Shown: positions 44,011 through 53,994, numbered from the stretch's first letter. The stretch is DNA of 64,000 nt from Lentibacillus sp. CBA3610 (GCF_013373365.1 NZ_CP035925.1:186001-250000); one strand, 5' to 3'. Numbers and translations: made by a program. Notes: generated by a model not told the origin, from the sequence alone.

Positions 44011-44206
44011 AATAAGATAAAAAAGTATAAATTTCGGATGACGTTTTCAATTCGGAAATCGGCTAACTCACCGATTTCTTCAAGTCTGACTTCCGGCATC
44101 TGACCTCTGGAAGGACGAGGCTAAGCCTGAGTTTTTCCTATGTTTCTGCATATCGTTCTATCTTTCGGTAAAAATATGCGTATTGATGTGTTAGGAGGTG
44201 CAGGAC

Positions 44207-45217
44207 GTGAATATGGAGAACCAATCACTGACATCAGCAGAAATAACACAGCTTTGGGCAGCTTACATGAATGACAATGCGCTGGAATGTCAATTGCAAT
44301 ATTTTTTGATGAAAGTTAATGATGAAGACATTCAGCTGATTTTACAAAAATCTCTAAATGTAGTCCAATCGCATATATTGCAAATCACCGAAATATTTAA
44401 TAAAGAGAGTTATCCAATTCCATATGGATTTAGTTTAGATGACGATGTGGATGTCAATGCGCCGAAATTGTTTTCCGATGCTTATATTCTGAATTACCTC
44501 CAGCAAGGGTTCAAAACAGCTTTAGAGGCATTCAGTATCAGTTTGTCATTGGCTGGAAGGGAGGATGTCTATAACTTCTTTTCGGAGTGTCTGCGGGAAC
44601 AGGACGAACTGCTTAAAATGAGTAATTCAACTTTGCAATCCAAGGGTCTATATTCGGCACTTCCACAGCTTCCAACACCGGAAAGCTATGATTTCGTGAA
44701 GAATCAAAGCTTTTTGACGGGGTACTTTGGGGAGAGACGTCCATTAGCAGGTTCGGAAATTAATAATTTATTTGGAAATTATCACCGAAATGCTTTGGGA
44801 TCGGCTACGTTGGTCGGATACAGTCAAGTGGCCAAAAACACGGATGTTCGAAAGTTTTTGGTCAGAGGAAAGGAAATCGCACAAAAGCATTGTGAAGTTT
44901 TTGGTTCGATCTTGCATGAGGACGATATCCCCGCTCCGACAAAGATGGAAGATTCCGTAACGAATTCTACGACCTATACATTTTCCGATAAGTTAATGAT
45001 GTTTTACAGTACTGGACTCATTGCATTGAGTGTCGGTTACTATGGAGCAAGCATGTCTATGAGCCCAAGACGAGACATTGGAACAGCTTATAACAGGTTA
45101 TTGAACGAAATTCTGAAGTATGCAGAGGATGGCGCCAATATTATGATCAAGCATGGCTGGATGGAAGAACCGCCACGAGCACTTGATCGTGATGAACTGG
45201 CCAAGAAGAAAAACTGA
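44207..45217 (+). CDS. DUF3231 family protein, two domains
   Basis: A 336-residue protein made of two similar DUF3231 four-helix domains (about 1-165 and 170-330). The two halves share the pattern SAEITQLWAAYMNDNALECQ and SEINNLFGNYHRNALGSATL. The best start is GTG 44207, with AGGAGG 8 bases upstream; the ATG two codons later is 14 bases away. Such proteins are found in spore-formers, function unknown. A GGGACA palindrome follows 4 bases after the stop. Confidence 0.78.
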   Translation: MNMENQSLTSAEITQLWAAYMNDNALECQLQYFLMKVNDEDIQLILQKSLNVVQSHILQITEIFNKESYPIPYGFSLDDDVDVNAPKLFSDAYILNYLQQGFKTALEAFSISLSLAGREDVYNFFSECLREQDELLKMSNSTLQSKGLYSALPQLPTPESYDFVKNQSFLTGYFGERRPLAGSEINNLFGNYHRNALGSATLVGYSQVAKNTDVRKFLVRGKEIAQKHCEVFGSILHEDDIPAPTKMEDSVTNSTTYTFSDKLMMFYSTGLIALSVGYYGASMSMSPRRDIGTAYNRLLNEILKYAEDGANIMIKHGWMEEPPRALDRDELAKKKN

Positions 45218-45221
45218 GAGT

Positions 45222-45248
45222 GGGACAAAGGGTCAGACCCTTTGTCCC
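45222..45248. repeat. GGGACA-type palindromic repeat, copy 5
   Basis: Perfect arms GGGACAAAGGGTC and GACCCTTTGTCCC around A. It differs from copy 2 only in the central base. Confidence 0.85.
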
Positions 45249-45381
45249 AGCTTACAGAATGTTTACAGGCATACCGCAAATTTTCCACCAATTTCTCAGT
45301 GATTTCTAATGATTCTCCAACCTATTTTTCAAAAAGTTTCATTATGCTAAGGCTAGCCCGAAAATAGAAAGGGGTATCAAA

Positions 45382-45771
45382 ATGAAATCAATGTTTGTGA
45401 ATAAATTGGCTAAGACGATGGCTTCTGCATCAGCAGCCTATGCCGAATCAACTAATTTTACAGGCTCAGCAGCGGGATATCGGACAAAGGCAAAGGCAAA
45501 GATGACACAGAAGAATAAGAAGACACAAAACATTTCAAATGACGATGTCACTGCCGGTATGTACCCTGAAAGTGACATATTGGATGAGCAGGTGGACGCT
45601 GATAGTTATCAGATGCAGGTCGTTGAGAACAGTCATAACATACGGATTATTATTTTGAAAGATGAAAGTGGATATGCGCAATATAAAAGTGTTTTTGAAA
45701 AGGATAAAAGTATGATTGAGGTCATCGATTTTGACCAGGGGATGGTTTTTAAAGGTGTGATTGACGTTTGA
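45382..45771 (+). CDS. Hypothetical protein, 129 residues
   Basis: Not recognised. The N-terminal 50 residues are rich in Ala, Ser, Lys and Thr (MASASAAYAESTNFTGSAA, KAKAKMTQKNKKTQN) and look disordered; the C-terminal 60 residues (YQMQVVENSHNIRIIILKDE, IEVIDFDQGMVFKGVIDV) look like a small beta-rich domain. GAAAGGGG stands about 8 bases before the ATG. A short hydrophobic N-terminal stretch is not a clear signal peptide. Single gene. Confidence 0.55.
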   Translation: MKSMFVNKLAKTMASASAAYAESTNFTGSAAGYRTKAKAKMTQKNKKTQNISNDDVTAGMYPESDILDEQVDADSYQMQVVENSHNIRIIILKDESGYAQYKSVFEKDKSMIEVIDFDQGMVFKGVIDV

Positions 45772-45951
45772 TGCATGTGTACAGCAAAAAGATACTGTGC
45801 ACATTTGCGTAAATATTAAAATCAGAATAAATGTTTCTTGAGTCTATAAAACTCATCATTTTTGAAAGATAATGTTTATGAAAAGTGAATTAGCAAGGAT
45901 TTATGCGTCCTTTTGCGGTTTGACAGCGAGGAAAAATTAAATTTTAGCCAT

Positions 45952-45981
45952 TTCACCATTCTAGCTGCCCTGTGCTATAAT
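45952..45981 (+). promoter_or_regulatory. Promoter of the coiled-coil protein gene
   Basis: TTCACC (45952-45957) and a perfect TATAAT (45976-45981) with 18 bases between, 27 bases before the start codon. Confidence 0.6.
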
Positions 45982-46007
45982 TCTATTAGAATGCAAAGGG
46001 TGGTGAT

Positions 46008-46343
46008 ATGGTGGATATGGATGAACTGGCGGGGATTGTTCAGCAGGGGTTCAAGGAGATGCATGAAGAATTCGCAGCAGTAAATGGACGAATCGACAAG
46101 CTTGAAATTCGAATGGACAATCTTGAACACCGCATGGACGGTCTGGAACACCGCATGGACGGTCTGGAACATCGAATGGACGGCCTGGAACACCGCATGG
46201 GCGGTCTCGAACAACGTGTTGGCGGGTTGGAAACGCGAATGGACAGGATGGAAGAACGGATTATTAATATCGAAAATGATGTTGGCTTTCTTTCTCAGAA
46301 ATATGGTGAACATAGTGTCATGCTGAATAGACTTATTAATTAG
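46008..46343 (+). CDS. Coiled-coil protein with exact heptad repeats
   Basis: 111 residues. After a short helical start (MDMDELAGIVQQGFKEMHEE) comes a run of seven-residue repeats, LEHRMDG four times, followed by degenerate ones, up to residue about 90. The DNA repeats with a 21-base period (46120-46250). The whole protein should be one parallel coiled coil. Many such genes in Bacilli derive from phage or are of unknown function. AAAGGGTGG stands before the ATG. Confidence 0.7.
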   Translation: MVDMDELAGIVQQGFKEMHEEFAAVNGRIDKLEIRMDNLEHRMDGLEHRMDGLEHRMDGLEHRMGGLEQRVGGLETRMDRMEERIINIENDVGFLSQKYGEHSVMLNRLIN

Positions 46344-46354
46344 TTATATGAATA

Positions 46355-46407
46355 GCCGGTGTGTGAGTCCTTACTGACAAGCAGGGTCATCAAGCATCGG
46401 TTTTTTG
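46355..46407 (+). terminator. Probable terminator of the coiled-coil gene
   Basis: Arms GCCGGTG (46355-46361) and CATCGGT (46395-46401) with a long loop, followed by six T residues. Pairing includes a wobble. Confidence 0.45.
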
Positions 46408-46422
46408 TTGGAATCGTATAAA

Positions 46423-46467
46423 TTGACATACATAAGGTGGTTGTATTATATTTATTTTGAATTCAAA
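46423..46467 (+). promoter_or_regulatory. Promoter and operator of the dioxygenase gene
   Basis: TTGACA (46423-46428) and TATATT (46447-46452) with 18 bases between. TTTGAATTCAAA (46456-46467), a perfect palindrome, covers the expected transcription start, a position suited to a MarR/MhqR-type repressor. Confidence 0.5.
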
Positions 46468-46515
46468 TTAAATTAATTCAGATTAATTATTTTAATAAAG
46501 TATGGAGGAATTTTT

Positions 46516-47499
46516 ATGAATGGTATAAAGGGAATGCATCACGTTACTGCCATCACAAGCAGTGCAGAAAAGAATTATGAATTTTTCACGTATGTACTGG
46601 GCATGCGATTGGTCAAAAAAACGGTCAACCAGGATGATATCCGGACATATCATTTGTTTTTTGCGGATGATGAAGGCAATCCAGGAACAGATATGACATT
46701 TTTTGATTTTCCCGGAATTCCACAGGGAACGCATGGCACGAATGAAATTGCCAAAACGGCATTTCGCGTACCAAGCGATGAGGCGCTGGAGTACTGGGTA
46801 AAACGTTTTGACCGGCTTGAAATTCAGCACGATGGCATCAAAGAAGAATTCGGGGTTAAAACACTTTCGTTTTCAGATTTTGATGATCAGAAATATCAAT
46901 TAGTCTCGGATGAAAATTTGGATGGTGTGGCACCGGGAACACCATGGCAGGATGGCCCGATTCCATTGGCGTATGCGATCACCGGACTTGGCCCGATTCA
47001 TGTACGTATCGCCAATTTTGACTATTTCAAAGAAGTGATGGAAAAAGTTCTGCAGTTCAAAGAGATTGACCAGGAAGGCGATCGCCATCTGTTTGAAGTG
47101 GGTGAAGGCGGAAATGGCGCACGGGTTGTTGTTGAGTATAACACCGTCATGCCAAACGCACAGCAAGGTTATGGAACAGTTCATCATTCAGCATTCCGTG
47201 TTGAAGACCGTTCTGTTCTGGAAGAGTGGATTAAACGAATGGACGATTTCGGATTCCGCACATCCGGTTATGTCAATCGTTTCTATTTTGAATCATTATA
47301 CGCACCAGTGGCTCCGCAAATTTTATTCGAATTCGCAACAGATGGTCCTGGATTTATGGATGACGAGCCGTATGAAACATTAGGTGAGAAATTAGCATTG
47401 CCGCCGATGCTTGAGGCGAAGCGTGAGCAGATTGAACAATTTGTCCGTCCGATTGATACAGTGAGAAGTACGAAGGCGTTTGGGAAGGAGTATGAGTAG
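46516..47499 (+). CDS. VOC-family ring-cleaving dioxygenase (MhqO-like)
   Basis: 327 residues with two vicinal-oxygen-chelate domains: GMHHVTAITSSAEKNYEFFTYVLGMRLVKKTVNQDD and YGTVHHSAFRVEDRSVLEEW (each quoted in part elsewhere), with the metal ligands His (GMHHVTA), His (HHSAF) and Glu (FESLYAPVAPQILFEFATD). This is the MhqA/MhqO group of hydroquinone-type dioxygenases, induced in B. subtilis by quinones and azo compounds through MhqR. GGAGG stands about 9 bases before the ATG. A palindromic operator lies on its promoter. Confidence 0.85.
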   Translation: MNGIKGMHHVTAITSSAEKNYEFFTYVLGMRLVKKTVNQDDIRTYHLFFADDEGNPGTDMTFFDFPGIPQGTHGTNEIAKTAFRVPSDEALEYWVKRFDRLEIQHDGIKEEFGVKTLSFSDFDDQKYQLVSDENLDGVAPGTPWQDGPIPLAYAITGLGPIHVRIANFDYFKEVMEKVLQFKEIDQEGDRHLFEVGEGGNGARVVVEYNTVMPNAQQGYGTVHHSAFRVEDRSVLEEWIKRMDDFGFRTSGYVNRFYFESLYAPVAPQILFEFATDGPGFMDDEPYETLGEKLALPPMLEAKREQIEQFVRPIDTVRSTKAFGKEYE

Positions 47500-47526
47500 A
47501 AAGTTATGAACAGAGTGATCTAGAGA

Positions 47527-47550
47527 GGCCAACCAATGTTGGTCTTTTTT
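47527..47550 (+). terminator. Terminator of the dioxygenase gene
   Basis: GGCCAAC and GTTGGTC pair around CAAT, followed by six T residues. Confidence 0.75.
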
Positions 47551-47627
47551 ATTTTGCATGGAAAATTGTTGCATCTACACGTATAATAGAATAAAACTCT
47601 AGGGAACTGACCAGTCCTTTATGACAC

Positions 47628-48214
47628 AACTTGCTGAACATCAAAACTAGGGGAGTGCCAATAGATTTTCCTGATACCTTATATCATAACCCATACCAGC
47701 CGACATCATACAGAGCGCGGGATGCGTTATTTCAGGGTTATCATTTGAAAACCGGTAATCAGGTTATTGATTTTGGCTACGGAAAAGGACGGTTGAGCTT
47801 TTATATTTATTATTTCACAATGTTGCTGTAACCGGTGTCGAAATGAATAGATCACCCTATGATGAAGCTGTCAGAAATCGCATGCGGTATTTGAATCAGA
47901 CACAGAAGCAAATGAACAAGATTCATTTTCATCACTGTATGACGGAGGACTATCAGATCAATCAATTTGATAACCAGTTCTATTTTTTCAATCCCTTTTC
48001 GATTAAGACATTTATGAGCGTCATTCACAACATCCTGCTTTCGGCAAAGCAATATAAGCGAGGTATTGAACTACATTGTCTATTATGGATCGGATAATTA
48101 TATTCATTTTTTGGAAAATGAAACCCCTTTTGAACTAAAAAAAGAAATCACCCTGTCACATATATTTGATGGTGATCCATATGACCGGTTTTTGATTTAC
48201 AGGCTGGAAGGTTA
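47628..48214 (+). pseudogene. Class I methyltransferase, frameshifted copy of the 61578 gene
   Basis: The frames translate to a protein closely similar to the intact methyltransferase at 61578-62216 (LLNIKTRG, HNPYQPTSYRA, FYFFNPFS, DPYDRFLIYRL). The first codons including the start are scrambled. One base is missing near 47817 (after IYYF) and one is extra near 48070 (IELHCLL for IELIVYY). The SAM loop reads DFGYGKGRLS where the intact copy reads DFGCGKGRLS. It is in the same orientation as the intact copy, 14 kb away across the carboxylate island. Confidence 0.85.
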
Positions 48215-48347
48215 ATCTATTTGAGATTCTCAAAACGATATGTGCTGATGTCTGCCTCCGTTAATAATATGAATCCTGTTATATTATGTTAAAAAAATTG
48301 ATTGCTTGAATTAGTTATATTTATTGATGCGAGGGGAGGTATATACA

Positions 48348-49959
48348 CTGTTAAAACGTTTAACCAATGTATCTTTGCAAACGAAAATAACCGGATTGTT
48401 ATTAGGCGTCATAATAAGTCTCATACTTATTCTTTCCGGATTCTTTACCTATTCTAACATTCAACAAATTATTTCAAATAAATATACATTAAGCCTGCAA
48501 ACTGCAAGGACTGTATCTGCACTCCCTTCAATAACAGAAGGGTTAAATGAAAATCAAACCAGACAGTCATTACAATTTCTGACTGATCAATTCAGTTTGG
48601 AAAATGATGCAGATTTTATAATTGTACAAGATAAATATGGCAGGGTTTTAACTCATCCCGATGATGAGTATCTTGGCAGGATCCACAAATTTTCGTGATG
48701 GGTACAAGGCTCGCGTTTTTGGAGGGTATTATAATTTGGAAACAGATGAATTTACTGGTCCTGCTATAGTCGGTATTGCCCCGGTCCTATCATCGTCCGA
48801 AAACGTCCTGGGAGTAGTAACAGTCGGTTATTTAAAAAAGGAGCTATGGTCTTTAATTTTTGAACGAATAAGGATTATTATGTATTTCTCGATTATTGTC
48901 ATTGTTATAGGAATAGGATTGGGCTATTTATTAGCTCGTCACATAAGAAAAGAAACATTGGGCTATGAACCGCGGGAAATTGCTGAATTGTACAGAAATA
49001 GAGATGCATTGCTTACTTCTTTAAATGAGGGTGTCGTTGCAACAAACGAAGATAGGATGGTAACACTTATTAATAAGTCAGCCAAGAAGCTGCTTGGTAT
49101 AAATAATTCTTATACTAAGAGGCATATTACTACCTTATTGCCAAACTTAGATTATCAAAAAGTATATGAGGATAGGAAAGGAAAACTAAACCAGGAAACA
49201 GTGATCAATAATAAGACGTTAATTGTTAACCTGGTCCCTACACTAACAGATCAAAATACTACAGGGTTAGTAGCAACACTAAGAGATAAAACCGAAATCA
49301 CAGAATTGATAAACACGTTATCCGAGGTTAAAAGGTATTCTGATGATTTGCGTGCTCAGACACATGAACACTCCAATCAAATGCACCTTATATATGGTAT
49401 GTTACAGTTGGGGAAATATGATGAGGTGCTGAGTTTGATTGATAAAGAGATAAGTAATCTTGAGATGATAAATCGAAGCATTTTTGAACAAATAAAAGAT
49501 TCAAATGTTCAAGCTGTCTTAATAGGAAAAATAGGAAAAGCCTCAGAAAAAAAGATTGATTTAATTATTGATCAGGAAAGCTATCTAAGCCCATTACCAC
49601 CCCATATTGAATCCAGTGATTTGGTGACAATTATTGGTAATTTAATAGATAATGCTTTGGATGCTGTGGTTTCTCAGCAGAACCCAAGTGTATCCTTCTC
49701 TGCAATTGATATAGGGAACGATATAATATTTGAGATCGCCGATAATGGAAACGGTATTGAAGAACAGAAAATAAAGAAAATTTTTCAGTCCGGCTATTCA
49801 ACTAAAAAGCAAGGTGAAGAGAAAAGAGGTTTCGGTTTGGCAAACGTTAAATCAACTGTAGAGAAATTGAACGGGGTAATTCAAGTTGATTCAACCTCAC
49901 AAGGGACAACAGTTACAGTATATATCCCTAAAAATGAAAGGAGGCATATCTATGATTAA
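48348..49959 (+). pseudogene. CitA/DcuS-type sensor kinase with one frameshift
   Basis: The gene encodes a carboxylate sensor kinase: helix 1, extracytoplasmic PAS-like domain (TARTVSALPSITEGL, DFIIVQDKYGRVLTHPD), helix 2, cytoplasmic PAS, SPOB-type phosphoacceptor THEHSNQMHLIYGM and HATPase (GNLIDNALDA; GFGLANVKST). One extra T at about 48692 (AAATTTTCG) ends the first frame; the rest follows at +1. GGGGAGG lies 8 bases before CTG 48348, which gives MLKRLTNVSLQTKI, so CTG is the likely start codon. It lies directly before its regulator gene. Broken gene or sequencing error. Confidence 0.8.
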
Positions 49960-50629
49960 TATTGTTATTGCAGAGGATGATTTTAGAATAGCAAATATAC
50001 ATGAAGAGTTTATTAAGGAAATTGAAGGAGTAAGTGTGATAGGAAAAGCAATAAATGGTGAACAAACATTATCCTTAATCAAAGAATGGAAACCAGAGTT
50101 ATTGCTTTTGGACCTTTACTTGCCTGATTATCTTGGAACAGACCTAATTCAAGATTCCAGAAAAATACACCCTGATCTGGATGTCGTTATCATTACTGCC
50201 GCAACGGAAAAAGAACTGCTCGAGAATAGTTTGCGTAAGGGTATTACAAATTATTTAATCAAACCAGTTAGTATGGAAAAGTTCAACATAGTAATCAATG
50301 AATATAAACAAAAGAAAAACTTGTTGCAATATAAAGAACATATTAATCAGGATGTTGTGGATGAATTATTACTCTCTTCCCGGTTAAATAAGCGAGTAAC
50401 AGAAGAATCATTGCCTAAAGGTATAGACAAGATCACCCTTTCAAAAGTTAAATACAATATGGAAAAAAATAAAAAATCATGGTCAGCTGAAGAAATGGGA
50501 GAGAAAATAGGTTCATCCAGAACTACAGCCCGCCGTTATTTAGAGTATTTGGTTCAATTAGGCTTAGTAAACGTTGAACAGGAGTACGGTATCATAGGAA
50601 GACCTGAACGTAGGTATTATCTTGGTTAA
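49952..50629 (+). CDS. CitB/DcuR-type response regulator
   Basis: 225 residues: receiver domain (IAEDDFR; phospho-Asp in LLLLDLYLPDYLGTDL at about 54; TAA and KPVS) and a C-terminal helix-turn-helix of the CitT/DctR/DcuR type (SAEEMGEKIGSSRTTARRYLEYL, in part). AGGAGG lies 7 bases before ATG 49952, and the gene overlaps the kinase end by 8 bases. It should activate the downstream carboxylate transporter genes. Confidence 0.88.
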   Translation: MINIVIAEDDFRIANIHEEFIKEIEGVSVIGKAINGEQTLSLIKEWKPELLLLDLYLPDYLGTDLIQDSRKIHPDLDVVIITAATEKELLENSLRKGITNYLIKPVSMEKFNIVINEYKQKKNLLQYKEHINQDVVDELLLSSRLNKRVTEESLPKGIDKITLSKVKYNMEKNKKSWSAEEMGEKIGSSRTTARRYLEYLVQLGLVNVEQEYGIIGRPERRYYLG

Positions 50630-50683
50630 ATTTCGTGAACAAAATGAACACAACTAATTTAAGATACTTTATGTGACTTATTA

Positions 50684-50697
50684 TGAAAACGTATACA
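50684..50697 (+). promoter_or_regulatory. cre-like CcpA site upstream of tctC
   Basis: TGAAAACGTATACA agrees with the cre consensus TGWAARCGYTWWCW at 13 of 14 positions. It lies 55 bases before the tctC start codon, which would allow carbon catabolite repression of the whole carboxylate island. Confidence 0.55.
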
Positions 50698-50751
50698 TTA
50701 GGGAAAATTCAGTATATTGTATTAACCAAATCTATAGCAAGGAGGAGAACT

Positions 50752-51732
50752 ATGAAAAAGCTATTCGGAGTAGTGTTGGTCCTTTTGGCACTAATTATGG
50801 CTGGTTGTTCTAGTGAAAGTGATGGAGAAGCGCAAAATTTTCCTGATGGGGATATTGAAATTGTCGCACCTGCCTCTCCTGGTGGAGGATGGGATGCAAC
50901 AGCAAGGGCTATGCAAAATATTTTTGATGAAGAGGGACTCATAGAAGAAAACATGAATGTGACGAATCAACCAGGCGGTGGAGGTGAAGTAGGCTGGCAA
51001 TATTTGAAAGACCAGGATGCACATACTATTTCAATTAATTCCAGTTTGGTGATTACGAATAACCTGCTGGGACAGAGTGATTTAACTTATGAGGAATTTA
51101 CGCCGTTAGCCATTTTAAGTACTGAATGGATTTCAGTTGCAGTTCCGCCTGATTCTTCTTTTGAAACAGGTGCTGAAATAATGGAGCAACTTGAAGAAGA
51201 TCCTACCTCGTTGACAATCGGCGTAGGACCTGCTCTGGGAAATAACGACCATTTATCTTTTGTTCAGGCGGCTCATGAATTTGGCGTAGATGTATCACAA
51301 GTTGAGTTTTTGGTTTATGAAAGTGGAGGGGACGTACTGACAGCATTATTAGGTGGTCATGTTGATGTTGCGACTATGTCAGTCTCCGAATCTAAAGAAC
51401 AGCACGTTGCTGATGAGATAGAAATTGTAGCGGTGAGCTCGGAGGAAAGAATAGAAGGACTGGATGAAGTAAGTACCTGGCAGGAGCAAGGTGTCGACAT
51501 GGTCTTCCCGCATTGGCGAGGGGTGATGGGACCTCCTGATATGACTGAACAAGAAGTTAATTATTGGAATGAAAAAATAAGTGAGATGGTGGAAACAGAT
51601 GCATGGCAAGAGGTTATGGCAAATAATGAGTGGCAGCCATTTTATCATAATAGTCAAGAATCAGAAGAATTTTTAGCAGAGCAGACCGAAATGTACGATG
51701 AGTTGATACAACAAGCAGGACTGGTAGATTAG
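50752..51732 (+). CDS. tctC: Tripartite tricarboxylate transporter, solute-binding lipoprotein
   Basis: A 326-residue TctC family protein: lipoprotein signal peptide with Cys in LIMAGCSS, then the binding-protein motifs FPDGDIEIVAPASPGGGWDA and NQPGGGGEVGWQYL. It captures a tricarboxylate or related acid outside the membrane for the TctAB carrier. I start at ATG 50752, six bases after AAGGAGGAG. First gene of tctCBA. Confidence 0.9.
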   Translation: MKKLFGVVLVLLALIMAGCSSESDGEAQNFPDGDIEIVAPASPGGGWDATARAMQNIFDEEGLIEENMNVTNQPGGGGEVGWQYLKDQDAHTISINSSLVITNNLLGQSDLTYEEFTPLAILSTEWISVAVPPDSSFETGAEIMEQLEEDPTSLTIGVGPALGNNDHLSFVQAAHEFGVDVSQVEFLVYESGGDVLTALLGGHVDVATMSVSESKEQHVADEIEIVAVSSEERIEGLDEVSTWQEQGVDMVFPHWRGVMGPPDMTEQEVNYWNEKISEMVETDAWQEVMANNEWQPFYHNSQESEEFLAEQTEMYDELIQQAGLVD

Positions 51733-51796
51733 GAAATATAGGGGGTATTTAATGATGCCCCCGGCCTCATCATCTTATTTTAGGGAGGAATGATAC

Positions 51797-52240
51797 ATGG
51801 CTAGATTGGTTGTACCCTCAATCTGTATAGTGGCAGGAATAATATATCTGGTACTGACTTTCAATTTAACACGCTCCAATGTAGGGGATCCAAATGGTCC
51901 ACTCTACTTTCCGATTTTGATTGGAGTAGTATTAATGGTATTCAGTATAGTTTATTTTCTGCAGGAATGGAAAAAACGGGGAGAGAAATTTGAGGAGTTT
52001 AAAGCACTATTTATAGGGAGAACTCCTTTTTTAATTGTTTCAACATTAATCATGATTTTTGTATATACAATCCTATTTGAGAGGATAGGCTTTTTATTTT
52101 CAACTATGATTTTTTTATCAGGGTTGTTATTTATTGTTAATGGAAGGAAGTCTTGGATTAAGAATATAGTAATAGCCGTTTTATTTTCAGTCGTTGCTTG
52201 GTATTCATTTTCCGAGTTATTAAACGTAAGTCTTCCATAG
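51797..52240 (+). CDS. tctB: Tripartite tricarboxylate transporter small membrane protein
   Basis: A 147-residue protein with four transmembrane helices and the early motif DPNGPLYFPILIGVVLM typical of TctB (GPxxFP). It is the small partner of TctA. GGGAGG stands before the ATG. It is followed by tctA after 15 bases. Confidence 0.85.
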   Translation: MARLVVPSICIVAGIIYLVLTFNLTRSNVGDPNGPLYFPILIGVVLMVFSIVYFLQEWKKRGEKFEEFKALFIGRTPFLIVSTLIMIFVYTILFERIGFLFSTMIFLSGLLFIVNGRKSWIKNIVIAVLFSVVAWYSFSELLNVSLP

Positions 52241-52255
52241 AAAGGAGAGAAGAAT

Positions 52256-53744
52256 ATGGGGGTGGATTTTCAAAGCTTTATATCAGGTCTGACAACAGCA
52301 TTCCAGCCTATGAATTTATTGTGGGTTTTCATTGGCGGATTTCTTGGTACAGTTGTTGGAATGTTGCCAGGTTTGGGTCCGGCGACTGCAGTTGCAGTAT
52401 TAATACCGATTACTTTTGGAATGGACTCAACCAGTGCATTAGTTCTTATGGCGGCTATTTACTACGGGGCTATGTACGGAGGTTCAAGAAGTTCCATTTT
52501 ACTTAATACGCCTGGTGATGGGTCAGCTATTGCAGCTACATTTGATGGATATCCGATGACACAAAAAGGGCAGGCTGGACAGGCGTTAACAGTAGCAGTT
52601 ATTGCCTCACTTATTGGCGGAACAATAGCGATTGCAGGGTTTATTCTGCTTGCTAAACCTCTGGCATCCTTTGCACTTAATTTCGGTCCGGCTGAATACT
52701 TTCTTCTGTTTTTATTTACTTTGTCGGCAATTGTATCTTTGTCAAGAGGAAATATGGTAAAAGGCTTTATTTCCATGAGTGTTGGCCTAATATTAAGTAC
52801 TGTCGGTATTGATACTCAGACTGGGGTGTATCGTTTTACGTTTGATATTCCACAATTAAGTGAAGGTATCGATTTCTTGTAATCATATAGGGGTTTATGC
52901 AGCAAGTAATACAACCTATTAATTGATGATTAGTAAAAAAGAAAAAAAGAAAGTTGGCAAAAAAAGTATTACAAAAGAACAATGGAAGACAACAAAGTGG
53001 CCAATAATTAGGCAGGCACCTATTGGATTTTTGATAGGTATTCTTCCTGGGGCTGGTGGTTCTATTGCTTCAATGCTCAGTTACACAACAGAACAGCAAA
53101 TCTCGAAACAACCTCAAAGATTTGGTAAAGGGGCAATTGAAGGAGTGGCTGTTCCGGAATCATCAAATAATGCTGCATCAGTTGGTGCGTTTATCCCTCT
53201 TCTTACAATGGGGATCCCTGGTTCGGGAACAACGGCAGTTATTTTAGGTGCACTAATAATGCTGGGGTTACAGCCAGGTCCGCTGTTATTTGAGAATGAC
53301 CCAGAAACAGTATGGACGTTGGTTAACAGTATGTTCATAGGAAATTTATTTCTGGTGATCATTAATATTCTTATGATTGGTCTGTTGATTAGGATTTTGG
53401 ATACTCCACCCAAGATTCTTTATCCATTAATTTTAGTACTGGCGTTCATTGGGACCTATACACTAAGTTATAGTGTTATCGATTTCTATATTTTAGTCAT
53501 TTTTGGACTGATTGGCTTGGTAATGAAGCTTCTCAAATTTCCTGTTGCACCTTTAATTCTTGCAGTTATAGTGGGTTCAGATATGGAACAGAACTTCAGG
53601 AAAAGTATAGTTGCACATGACAATTTCTTTAATGTCCTATTTGCTTCCCCTATTACGATTACCTTGCTTGTTCTAACGGTTTTATCCATTGCTTATCCAT
53701 TTATAGTCGGATGGATAAAAAATGCTAAACAGGGGAGAGCATAA
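52256..53744 (+). pseudogene. tctA: Tripartite tricarboxylate transporter large membrane protein, split
   Basis: TctA should be about 500 residues with 12 helices. The first frame (52256-52882) carries FIGGFLGTVVGMLPGLGPATAVA and YGAMYGGSRSSILLNTPGD; the second (52923-53744) carries GILPGAGGSIASML and VPESSNNAASVGAFIPLLTMGIPGS (quoted in part). Between them, GVYAAS is read in a third frame with two stop codons, so at least two small indels separate the halves. Each half keeps one of the paired Gly/Pro loops. Two proteins reassembling seems unlikely; a fresh pseudogene or sequence errors are the alternatives. Confidence 0.8.
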
Positions 53745-53994
53745 CCGGTCCTTTCCTATTTATGGGAGGGAAATTTAATGAAAAAAAAGATATTGTTAGG
53801 TATAGCATTTACTCTATACATTTTGTTTTTTTGGGTAGGAGACTCAGAACCGGAGCTGAAAGCTGGGGGAACACTGCTTATTATTCAGATACTTTGGATA
53901 GGAAGGGTGTTCCCACTTGCCTATAGTTCTGTCCTTCTTGTGTTGATTCTTTCCTTCCACCTTTCTTCTTATGAGGAGGTTTTGAGTTATCTAG

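Noticed and set aside
45772..45805. Terminator after the 129-residue protein gene
   Set aside because: ATGTGTACAG and CTGTGCACAT can pair, but there is no T-run; it may only be a chance palindrome.
48348..49959. Programmed frameshift in the sensor kinase
   Set aside because: A +1 shift would be needed and there is no known slippery signal or stimulating structure; one extra base in a T-run explains it more simply.
52256..53744. TctA as two natural half-proteins
   Set aside because: The link holds in-family residues in a third frame with stops, and the second half has no convincing ribosome site.
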